Below, in pieces: positions 17,826 to 25,575 of a stretch of DNA of 64,000 nucleotides. This DNA comes from Ruegeria denitrificans. Lineage in GTDB: Bacteria; Pseudomonadota; Alphaproteobacteria; Rhodobacterales; Rhodobacteraceae. Positions within the stretch are counted from its first letter, which is position 1. Each line of letters opens with the position of its first letter. A program made the translations under genes and the position numbers. The stretch covers positions 62,001 to 126,000 of the forward strand of contig NZ_CYUD01000011.1 of assembly GCF_001458295.1 (NCBI RefSeq), in the 5' to 3' direction. Under the pieces are notes generated by a model, which was given only the letters and a program-made list of their open reading frames with translations, searched no databases and was not told where the DNA came from.

Positions 17826-18530
17826 ATGCCTGTCGCCCCGGATCAGCTGTTGCGCGTGCCCCTGCTGCCGGTTCTGGCGGTGCAGGGCCTGTCGGTACGT
17901 CGCAACGCCCAATTGCTGCCGGAACCAATTGGCCCGCGCGAGGGGCGCGACGGGCGTGGGCCCCGACTGCGATTACTGATCGCGGGCGACAGCTCGGCCG
18001 CCGGGGTCGGTGCGGGGACACAGGCGCAGGCGCTGTCCGGACATCTCGTGTCCCGATTGGCCAGCCACTACACTATCGAATGGCAGCTTGAAGCCACCAC
18101 GGGACACACAACTCAGGATACAATTGACCGATTGCGCGGCCTGAGCGGCCAGTTCGATATGGCCCTCACCGCACTTGGCGTGAATGACGTGACGCGCGGC
18201 GTGACGTGCAAGCGCTTCGTGGACCGCCAGACCCAATTGTTGGAAGTTTTGACCGGCCCTCTGGGTGTAAAACGGCTGGTCGTTACGTCTGTGCCGCAGA
18301 TGAACCGGTTCCCCGCCCTGCCGCAACCGCTGGCCTGGGTTCTTGGCCATCAGGCAAGGCGACTGGATCAGGGTCTGCGGCAGGTCGCAGCCAGTTTCCA
18401 GCAGGCGCAGCATCTGACGCTGGACTTGCCCGACGATCCGGCCCTGATTGCGCCGGACGGATATCACCCAAGCCCGAAAACTTACGCTATCTGGGCCAAA
18501 AAGGCCGCCCGCCTTCTTCGTCAGGCCTGA
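17826..18530 (+). CDS. SGNH/GDSL-type hydrolase
   Basis: The protein has 234 residues with the SGNH blocks in order: GDSSAAGVGAG (nucleophile Ser, near residue 55), GVNDVTRG (block III Asn, near residue 120) and DGYHPS (Asp-His pair near residue 215). It should be an esterase, lipase or acyl hydrolase. There is no obvious signal peptide; the N-terminus is hydrophobic but contains charged residues soon after. It is coupled to the SnoaL-like gene. Its end overlaps the convergent rarD gene by 10 bases. Confidence 0.88.
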   Translation: MPVAPDQLLRVPLLPVLAVQGLSVRRNAQLLPEPIGPREGRDGRGPRLRLLIAGDSSAAGVGAGTQAQALSGHLVSRLASHYTIEWQLEATTGHTTQDTIDRLRGLSGQFDMALTALGVNDVTRGVTCKRFVDRQTQLLEVLTGPLGVKRLVVTSVPQMNRFPALPQPLAWVLGHQARRLDQGLRQVAASFQQAQHLTLDLPDDPALIAPDGYHPSPKTYAIWAKKAARLLRQA

Positions 18531-19426
18531 GCCCGCATCTGCCGGATCATCGGAATCGAATACACCACCAGAGCCGTCCAGATCAGAGGAAATGCAATCA
18601 TGCGTCCCCGGTCAATCTGTTCACCGAACACGGTAATGGCAGTGATGAAAATCATGGTCGGGGCGATGTATTGCAGAATACCCATGGTCGACAGCCGCAC
18701 CAGCTTGGCCCCGTTGGCATAAACCAGCAGAGGCACCGCAGTCACCACCCCAGCCGCGCCCAAAAGCAAGGTGTCAGAGGCAACCACACCAAAATTGCCG
18801 GTGCCTTGCACACCCAACCAAGTGACGTACATCAACGCCGGGATCAGCAGGATCAGGACCTCAAGCAGAAAGCCCTGATTGGCACCAATTGGCAGCGACC
18901 GTTTGAAAAACGCATAAAATCCCCACGTCACCATCAACCCTAGTGCTGGCCACGGCAAACTGCCAGTCTCGATGATCAGAACCAGCACGCCCAGCGCCGC
19001 AATTGCCACCGCCACCAGCTGCGTTTTCGTCAACGGTTCCCGCAATAGAACCGCGCCCAGCGCAATGCTGAATAGCGGATTGATGTAATACCCCAGCGCC
19101 GCATCTAATGCCCGGTCATTGGCAATCGCCCAGATATAAATCGCCCAGTTCACCGAGATCAGCGTCGCCGTCAGACAAGCCATCGCCAACATCTTTGGAT
19201 TCATCAAGGCCGCTTTCAGATCTCTTGTTCGTCCCAATACCACTAGCAACAAGCCAGCTACAGGCACGGACCAGATGACGCGATGGGACACGATCTCAAT
19301 CGGTCCGACATGCGACAAGGCCTTCATGTACAGGGGCAAAAAGCCCCAAAGGACGTAGGCGGTCACAGCCAGCGCCAGCCCTTTGGGCGTGTCTGTATTG
19401 TTCGGTGGAACAGGGGTGTCTGCCAC
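18521..19426 (-). CDS. rarD: RarD-type EamA permease
   Basis: This 301-residue membrane protein has about ten helices and the RarD-family N-terminal stretch (KGLALAVTAYVLWGFLPLYMK). RarD proteins belong to the drug/metabolite transporter superfamily; the substrate is unknown. The gene starts with GTG at 19426, supported by GGAGA six bases upstream. It is separated by about 160 bases from the end of the demethylation operon that is transcribed toward it. Confidence 0.88.
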   Translation of the reverse strand: MADTPVPPNNTDTPKGLALAVTAYVLWGFLPLYMKALSHVGPIEIVSHRVIWSVPVAGLLLVVLGRTRDLKAALMNPKMLAMACLTATLISVNWAIYIWAIANDRALDAALGYYINPLFSIALGAVLLREPLTKTQLVAVAIAALGVLVLIIETGSLPWPALGLMVTWGFYAFFKRSLPIGANQGFLLEVLILLIPALMYVTWLGVQGTGNFGVVASDTLLLGAAGVVTAVPLLVYANGAKLVRLSTMGILQYIAPTMIFITAITVFGEQIDRGRMIAFPLIWTALVVYSIPMIRQMRAQA

Positions 19427-19584
19427 GACAAGTCTCCGGCTGATACCGTGTTTCTCTACGGCAAATCAGACCGGTTTGGAAACCGCGAAAACTGTGAAGA
19501 GGGTCATCAGGAATTATGATACGTCGCGCCAGCACAGGCAGGCCCAGAATCGAGCCAGGGCGCAACAGCGCCCCGACAATATGA

Positions 19585-22038
19585 TTACACCTTAACGCGT
19601 TCGGATTTCGGGTCGTACATTGGCTTTAGCGATGCCTCTGCCCTGACCTTTACGCCGCACACGTCGATCTCGTAAGTCGAGGCCAGCACATCCGCCGCCT
19701 TCTCACCCTCACACGGAACATAGCCCAGACCGATGGCACCGCCCAGAGTGTGACCATAGTTGCCTGAACTCAGATAGCCCACATATTCGCCATCCCGGAT
19801 GATCGGTTCGTTGTGAAACAATAGCGGTTCGGAATCGGTCAGCTTGAACTGGACCAGACGGTTTTTGGGCCCGCTTTCTTTGCGCGCAATCACCGCCCCG
19901 CGGCCGATAAAGTCGCTCCCCTTGTCAACCTTCACGGCAAAACCAAGGCCCGCATCGACCACGTGGTCTTCGCAGGTGATGTCATGGCCGAAATGGCGGA
20001 AGCCCTTTTCGATCCGACAACTGTCCATCATATGCATGCCGCACAGTTTCAGGCCCATGTCCTGACCCGCCTCATGCAGGGTTTCAAACACGTGCCCTGC
20101 CATGTCGGACGAGACATAAATCTCCCAACCAAGCTCACCCACATAGGTCACGCGATGCGCGCGGGCGAGGCCCATGCCGATCTCAATCTCCTGCGCAGTA
20201 CCAAACGGGTTGGTCGCGTTCGAGAAATCGCTGGGCGAGACCTTTTCAAGCAGCGCGCGCGCGTTCGGGCCCATGACAGCCAGAACACCCTCGCCCGCTG
20301 TGACATCGGTAATAACCACGTTGAAATTACCGGCGTGGCGCATCATCCAGGTTTGGTCCGCCAGTCGGGTCGCTGCCGGAGTGACCACCAGATAGGAAGT
20401 TTCCGTCAGGCGGGTGACGGTCACGTCAGCCTCGATCCCACCGGTGCGGTTCAGGAGCTGGGTATAGACGATCTTACCATTCGGCACCGAATAATCGCCG
20501 CCACCGACATAGTTCATGAACTTCTCGGCATCCGGCCCTTCGACACGGATTTTTCCGAACGAGGACATATCGTACATCCCCACATTCTCGCGTACGGCGC
20601 GGTGTTCGGCGGCCGAGTTTTCGAACCAGTTCTGGCGCTTCCAGCTGTACTGGTATTCACGCTCCTGCCCTTCGTTCGCAAACCAGTTGGCGCGTTCCCA
20701 ACCAGCCAGTTCGCCCATCACGGCGCCCTGTTCCAGCAGTTGATGGTGGAATGGCGTCCGCCGCACGCCCCGCGCTGTAGCCTTCTGGCGATACGGATAG
20801 TGGTCGGCATAAAGCAAGCCCAGCGTTTCCTTGGAACGCTCAAACAGATACTGTCTGTTGCCCTGGAACGGCTGCATCCGGCTGATATCTACATCGCCCA
20901 GATCAAACGGTTTCTCGCCGCTGTCCATCCATTCGGCCAGCGCCATACCCGCGCCACCGGCTGATTGGATACCGATCGAGTTGAAGCCCGCGGCGACCCA
21001 GACATTGTCCATCTCGGGTGCGAGGCCCAGATGGTATGCGTCGTCGGGTGTGAAAGACTCCGGTCCGTTAAAGAAGGTGTGAATACCGGCCTCGGCCAAC
21101 ATTGGCATCCGTTCACAGGCAGCTTCGAGGATCGGTTCGAAATGATCGAAATCTTCGGGCAGCTGGTCGAATTCGAACGTGTCAGGGATGCCGTTCATCG
21201 CCCAGGGCTTAGCGTTGGGCTCAAAGGCCCCCAGCAGGATTTTCCCTGCGTCTTCCTTGTAATAGGCGCATTCATCCGGCACCCGCAGCACCGGCAACTG
21301 GGTCAACCCGTCGATGTTCTCAGTAACGATATAGAAGTGTTCGCACGCGTGCAGCGGGACATTGACGCCCGCCATGCGACCAACCTCATGCCCCCACATC
21401 CCGGCGCAGTTCACCACCATGTCGCACTCGATATGACCCGAGGCGCTGCGGTCATCGGCAACCCAATCGACACCGGTCACCGTGCGGCCCTGCCTGACGA
21501 TATCGGCAACCTTCACCCGCTCTTTGACAACCGCACCGCGCTGACGTGCGCCTTTTGCCAGAGCCAGTGCAATATTCGCCGGATCACCCTGCCCGTCCAA
21601 CGGCAGGTAAACGGCGCCTTTGACACCTTCGAGGTTGATGTGCGGATACAGGTCCTGAACGCGCTCGTTTGAAATCTCTTCAACTTCGACACCAAAGGCG
21701 CGGGCCATGGCGGCCTGACGGTAAATCTCTTCCTTGCGCTCTTCGGTCAGTGCTATAGTGATCGACCCGCAGCGCTTGAACCCGGTTGCGACGCCGGTTT
21801 CTTCTTCAAGCGAGCCGTAAAGCTCCTGACTGTACTTGGCCAGCTTGGTCATGTTCGCCGTGGCACGCAGCTGCGCGATCAGACCCGCCGCGTGCCATGT
21901 TGTGCCGCTGGTCAGCTGCTTGCGCTCCAGCAACACAACGTCATTCCAGCCCTTCTTGGTCAAATGATACGCAACCGAGCATCCGATGACGCCGCCGCCG
22001 ATGATGACCACTCTGGCCTTGCTGGGAAGATCAACCAT
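19585..22038 (-). CDS. FAD/GcvT-type N-methyl dehydrogenase (dimethylglycine/sarcosine dehydrogenase-like), copy 1
   Basis: The protein has 817 residues. It combines an N-terminal DAO-type FAD domain (GGGVIG at 14-19), a middle FAO domain, and C-terminal GCV_T and GCV_T_C folate-binding domains from about residue 430. His49 in GTTWHAAG is the position that binds FAD covalently in dimethylglycine and sarcosine dehydrogenases. Such enzymes remove N-methyl groups oxidatively and pass the carbon to tetrahydrofolate as methylene-THF. The ATG at 22038 has GGAGA upstream and is preferred over the longer frame. It is the last gene of a nine-gene minus-strand run. Dimethylglycine or sarcosine is the likely substrate, but other N-methyl compounds are possible. 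Confidence 0.88.
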   Translation of the reverse strand: MVDLPSKARVVIIGGGVIGCSVAYHLTKKGWNDVVLLERKQLTSGTTWHAAGLIAQLRATANMTKLAKYSQELYGSLEEETGVATGFKRCGSITIALTEERKEEIYRQAAMARAFGVEVEEISNERVQDLYPHINLEGVKGAVYLPLDGQGDPANIALALAKGARQRGAVVKERVKVADIVRQGRTVTGVDWVADDRSASGHIECDMVVNCAGMWGHEVGRMAGVNVPLHACEHFYIVTENIDGLTQLPVLRVPDECAYYKEDAGKILLGAFEPNAKPWAMNGIPDTFEFDQLPEDFDHFEPILEAACERMPMLAEAGIHTFFNGPESFTPDDAYHLGLAPEMDNVWVAAGFNSIGIQSAGGAGMALAEWMDSGEKPFDLGDVDISRMQPFQGNRQYLFERSKETLGLLYADHYPYRQKATARGVRRTPFHHQLLEQGAVMGELAGWERANWFANEGQEREYQYSWKRQNWFENSAAEHRAVRENVGMYDMSSFGKIRVEGPDAEKFMNYVGGGDYSVPNGKIVYTQLLNRTGGIEADVTVTRLTETSYLVVTPAATRLADQTWMMRHAGNFNVVITDVTAGEGVLAVMGPNARALLEKVSPSDFSNATNPFGTAQEIEIGMGLARAHRVTYVGELGWEIYVSSDMAGHVFETLHEAGQDMGLKLCGMHMMDSCRIEKGFRHFGHDITCEDHVVDAGLGFAVKVDKGSDFIGRGAVIARKESGPKNRLVQFKLTDSEPLLFHNEPIIRDGEYVGYLSSGNYGHTLGGAIGLGYVPCEGEKAADVLASTYEIDVCGVKVRAEASLKPMYDPKSERVKV

Positions 22039-22128
22039 CCTGAGAATCTCCGATGTGTCAGGTTTGCGCCAAAATGCCACGGAAGATCGACAATAAATGC
22101 ACCAAAACCGTCACAGTATTGGCGATTT

Positions 22129-23100
22129 TCACCGTTGTATCGCTGCCCGTTTTTCCCGTCTTACAACAAAGGGGGTGATGCCGAAGAAGCTTTTGTAGAC
22201 CGAGGAAAAACCGTTGGGAAAGCCGCAGGCAAGCCCGATTTCACGAACGCTCATCGTGGTGTTCAGCAACAGGTTATTGGCCTTGGCCAACCGCATTTCG
22301 CGATAGAACCCATTGGGCGTAGTGCCAAAAAATGTTTTGAACTTCCGCTCAAGCGACCGGTTTGACAGGTGCAGCGAATCGACAATCTGATGGATCGGCA
22401 GCGGGTCCTCAATATTGGCCTGCATCAGCTTGATGCACTGATCCAGCCTGGCATCCCCAGTCGCCGTTAGCTTCACCCCGGAAAACGGCTGCATCGAGGA
22501 GAAATCGCGGATGTTCTCATGCAGCATGATATCGGCCACCGTCATCTTGGCGGGACCCGAGATATGGCGACCGATCACAGCCAGCGCCACATCTGTTGTC
22601 GCCTCCATCCCGGCGCAGGTCACTACCGCACCCTGTTCGGTGGCAATGGACAGCTTGGCTTCGAACCTCGCACCGCGCTCACGTAGGAACGAGGCGTTCT
22701 CCCAATGGGTTGCCATGTCGCCCGTGCCGTGTTCGTTGATATAGCGGCTGGCGGCTTCGGCCAACAGGAACACCTTGGCACCGCGAAACGTGTAATCCGA
22801 CACGACACGCCCCAGCGACAGGTCGGGGTGATCCGGGTCAGAATTGCCAATCACGAACAGGTAGTCCGCCTTGGGTTGCGCCGGGACAGGATCAGTTTGA
22901 ACCATCGCCTCGCTGCTGCTGGAAATCGGGCCGCCTTTCAGTGACCGATAGGCATATGTGAACGGAGGCGTTGGGCACACTCGGTTGGCTAGCCGCAGAA
23001 CCTCGACCAGTGACGCCAGTTCCAACAAAACATAGCCCGGTGCCACGAGGATATCGAAATGCTGCTGAGTTTGCGGTGAGTTGTCTGAACGTGTCCGCAT
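22129..23100 (-). CDS. GlxA/GbdR-like AraC-family regulator with DJ-1/PfpI domain
   Basis: The protein has 323 residues. The N-terminal DJ-1/PfpI-like domain (residues 15-190) is a ligand sensor and the C-terminal part has two AraC helix-turn-helix motifs (ending near residue 320, with REIGLACGFPNGFSSVYKSFFG). This is the architecture of GbdR, which activates betaine and dimethylglycine catabolism in Pseudomonas, and of ArgR and CdhR. Its place between a homocysteine methyltransferase and a GcvT-type dehydrogenase supports a similar methylamine-sensing role. The ATG at 23100 has GAGGAAAAGG upstream. It begins 10 bases after the methyltransferase stop. Confidence 0.85.
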   Translation of the reverse strand: MRTRSDNSPQTQQHFDILVAPGYVLLELASLVEVLRLANRVCPTPPFTYAYRSLKGGPISSSSEAMVQTDPVPAQPKADYLFVIGNSDPDHPDLSLGRVVSDYTFRGAKVFLLAEAASRYINEHGTGDMATHWENASFLRERGARFEAKLSIATEQGAVVTCAGMEATTDVALAVIGRHISGPAKMTVADIMLHENIRDFSSMQPFSGVKLTATGDARLDQCIKLMQANIEDPLPIHQIVDSLHLSNRSLERKFKTFFGTTPNGFYREMRLAKANNLLLNTTMSVREIGLACGFPNGFSSVYKSFFGITPFVVRREKRAAIQR

Positions 23101-23110
23101 CGCCTTTTCC

Positions 23111-24004
23111 TCAGACAATCCGGTGACCGGCTGCGCGCAACCGGTCGGCCAGTGTTTCGATGTGATCTGGGCCGACCTCGCAACAGCCGCCCACAATAGT
23201 CGCCCCCTGCGCCACCCAGGCCATGGCGTGATCGGAGTAAGCTTCGGGCCCTAAGTCCTGACGCTGTTCCAATGCGTCAACTGTGGGCGCGTCTTCCAGA
23301 AAACCCTGCGATATCCCGGTGAACCCGTTGGCATAAGCCCCGAACGGACGACCCAGTTGCTCGATGATCGGTAGTGCTGCCGGAATCGCCTCGGGTCGCG
23401 AGCAGTTGATCAGCACTGCATCGGGCGCAAAGCGCCTTACCAGCGGTTCGATATCCGCCAACGGCTCTCCCGAGCGCAGGCGGGTTCCGTCATCATCCAT
23501 CACCGACAGTCCCAGCCAGACCGGTTTACCACAGCCGTCCGTGCCACGCAGGGCCCCTTCACCTTCCTGCACCGAACACACAGTTTCGATCAGGAACAAA
23601 TCGACGCGTGGGGCCATCAGTGCCACAAGCTCACCGAATTTACCTGCCGCATCTAACGGGTCAGGGTTCAGATCGGGTCGGTACGAGGCCAATAGCGGCC
23701 CCAGCGACCCGGCGATCCGGGCCTCGGCTCCCTCACGGGCCCGTTCGGCTTGTGTCAGAGCTGTGTCGATCAGGTTTGGGACCTGATCCTCCATCCCAAC
23801 CCGCGCCAGACGCGAACGGTGGACAGCATAGGTGTTGGTGGTGGCAACGGTCGCACCGCGACGAAAGTATTCGCCATGCACGTCAGCCACCAGATCGGGA
23901 TGGTCCATCATCACCCGTGTCGACCACAGCGGTGTCGCCCGGTCACCGCTGCGTTTGACCAGTTCCTGTCCGATTGAGCCATCCAGAAGAGTGATATCCG
24001 CCAT
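23111..24004 (-). CDS. Zinc-dependent homocysteine S-methyltransferase
   Basis: The protein has 297 residues in a single homocysteine-binding TIM barrel. The zinc ligands are visible as LINCSRPEA and the Cys-Cys pair in GGCCEVG near the C-terminus. These enzymes transfer a methyl group to homocysteine to form methionine; donors in the family are glycine betaine, dimethylsulfonium compounds or S-methylmethionine. The adjacent demethylating dehydrogenases suggest a betaine-type donor (BHMT-like), giving dimethylglycine for the oxidases. The donor is inference. Spacing to both neighbours is 10-13 bases. Confidence 0.85.
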   Translation of the reverse strand: MADITLLDGSIGQELVKRSGDRATPLWSTRVMMDHPDLVADVHGEYFRRGATVATTNTYAVHRSRLARVGMEDQVPNLIDTALTQAERAREGAEARIAGSLGPLLASYRPDLNPDPLDAAGKFGELVALMAPRVDLFLIETVCSVQEGEGALRGTDGCGKPVWLGLSVMDDDGTRLRSGEPLADIEPLVRRFAPDAVLINCSRPEAIPAALPIIEQLGRPFGAYANGFTGISQGFLEDAPTVDALEQRQDLGPEAYSDHAMAWVAQGATIVGGCCEVGPDHIETLADRLRAAGHRIV

Positions 24005-24016
24005 TTCTCAGCCTAT

Positions 24017-25069
24017 TCAGGGAATCAGCACAAGTTTGCCCGCAAACGCCTTGGATTGAAAATCCGCCTGTGCAGTCGCGATGTCTTTTAGGGGGTAAGT
24101 CTTTGAAACCAAGGGCATGATGCGCCCTCCATTGATCATCCCGACCAGCCGCCCGAACACATCGAACGCCTGATGGGTGCAGCCGTGAATGGTGATGTCG
24201 CGCAAATAGATATCGCGCAGGTCGGCCTGCACGACCGGGCCTGCGATGGCGCCTGAAACTGCGTAATGACCACCCGGTTTCAGAGAAAGGATCAAATCGG
24301 ACCACATCGGACCACCCACAACGTCGATTACCGCGTCGAACATATCTGCAGGCAATTCAGCATCACGGTCGAACGTGTCCGTCGCACCCTGCAACTTGAC
24401 CACTTCGGTCTTGGCCGGGCTGGTAACTCCCCAGACAGTTGCTCCCCGCAACGCTGCGAGTTGCACGGCCGCCAAACCCACACCGCCGGACGCGCCGGTG
24501 ATCAGCACTTTTTGCCCCGAGGTCACCCCTGCACGGGTCAACAGGTTTTCGGCTGTGCCAAAGGCGCAGGGAATGGCGGCGATTTCTACGTCAGACAGGG
24601 GCGAGGCGCTGACGTCATACAAATCATCCGCCTCAACCAGACAGTATTGCGCAAAGGCCCCATCCAGTTCCGACCCCAACGCAACGAAACCGGTCGGGTG
24701 GCCGGGTCTGGGACGGGGCAGGTTGATGGGGCAGGTCACACGCTGGCCTGGTTGGAACACGACCCCTTCCCCCACCACCTCGACGATACCGCACAGATCA
24801 CCGCCCTGAATACGCGGGAATTGCAGCGCACCGCCCCAGCCTCCGGCATCGACATCCTGATCTACGGCATCTGTCGCGCCTGTCACATCCGAAGAATACC
24901 AACCGACCCGCGTGTTGATATCCGTGTTGTTCACCCCCGCAGCCAACACCCGGACCAGCACCTGTCCTGGCCCCGGCTGTGGCACCGGTATGTCATCGCG
25001 CCATTCCAACGCCTCAGGCCCGCCGTGCTGGGTCAGGTAAATGCCTGACATGACTTTAGGTATCGTCAT
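24017..25069 (-). CDS. MDR-family zinc-type alcohol dehydrogenase/quinone oxidoreductase
   Basis: The protein has 350 residues with the medium-chain dehydrogenase fold: an N-terminal GroES-like catalytic domain (GVNNTDINTRVGWYS) and a Rossmann domain (GASGGVGLAAVQLAALRG near residue 195). Few of the cysteine zinc ligands of classical alcohol dehydrogenase are evident, which fits the quinone-oxidoreductase or enoyl-reductase branch. In this operon it could handle an aldehyde or carbonyl made by demethylation, but that is inference. AAAGG precedes the ATG at 25069. Confidence 0.8.
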   Translation of the reverse strand: MTIPKVMSGIYLTQHGGPEALEWRDDIPVPQPGPGQVLVRVLAAGVNNTDINTRVGWYSSDVTGATDAVDQDVDAGGWGGALQFPRIQGGDLCGIVEVVGEGVVFQPGQRVTCPINLPRPRPGHPTGFVALGSELDGAFAQYCLVEADDLYDVSASPLSDVEIAAIPCAFGTAENLLTRAGVTSGQKVLITGASGGVGLAAVQLAALRGATVWGVTSPAKTEVVKLQGATDTFDRDAELPADMFDAVIDVVGGPMWSDLILSLKPGGHYAVSGAIAGPVVQADLRDIYLRDITIHGCTHQAFDVFGRLVGMINGGRIMPLVSKTYPLKDIATAQADFQSKAFAGKLVLIP

Positions 25070-25081
25070 CGGGTGATGCCT

Positions 25082-25558
25082 TTATACGGGATCGTCGGGA
25101 TGCGGTGGAACCGGACCCATCGGGATGATGTCATAACGGGCGTTCAGCTCTGCCATCTTCGTTTCATCAGCGAAATCCGCTTTGGTCATAGTCGCAAGTT
25201 CCGCAAGGAATCCGTCAAACCCCGAGGGCTGAAAAATCATCAGCATCCGCGCCGGCGAAGCGTCGGCCACGCGGCAGGCATGCGGCACACCCGCCGGCAC
25301 ATGCATTGTGGTACCTAGCCCGCACCGATGCCAGTCACCGTCGACGTAGAAATCCACCGCACCCTCCAGAATATAGAAGGTTTCGGCATGTGTGTCGTGG
25401 CGATGAAGGCCAAGCGCGAAACTGGCCTTCAAATTGTCTTCCATGAGCGTATAAGCACCATTCGTATCCCGGGCCGAGACCTTTACGAACGTATGGTCGC
25501 TTTCCCAGTCATAGTTGGGACCCTCACCGGACCCCAATTTGGAATATCGCTTGCTCAT
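25082..25558 (-). CDS. Cupin-domain protein
   Basis: The protein is 158 residues with one cupin beta-barrel (GLHRHDTHAETFYILEGAVDF near residue 50-70, then HVPAGVPHACRV), so metal-binding His and Glu ligands are in place. The ATG at 25558 has a perfect GGAGG five bases upstream, which decides the start. A cupin of this size is often an isomerase, dioxygenase or small-molecule binding protein; no reaction can be assigned. It sits between the MDR gene and a GcvT dehydrogenase in the demethylation operon, with 12-18 base gaps. Confidence 0.78.
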   Translation of the reverse strand: MSKRYSKLGSGEGPNYDWESDHTFVKVSARDTNGAYTLMEDNLKASFALGLHRHDTHAETFYILEGAVDFYVDGDWHRCGLGTTMHVPAGVPHACRVADASPARMLMIFQPSGFDGFLAELATMTKADFADETKMAELNARYDIIPMGPVPPHPDDPV

Positions 25559-25575
25559 GGTTCCTCCGTCAGGGG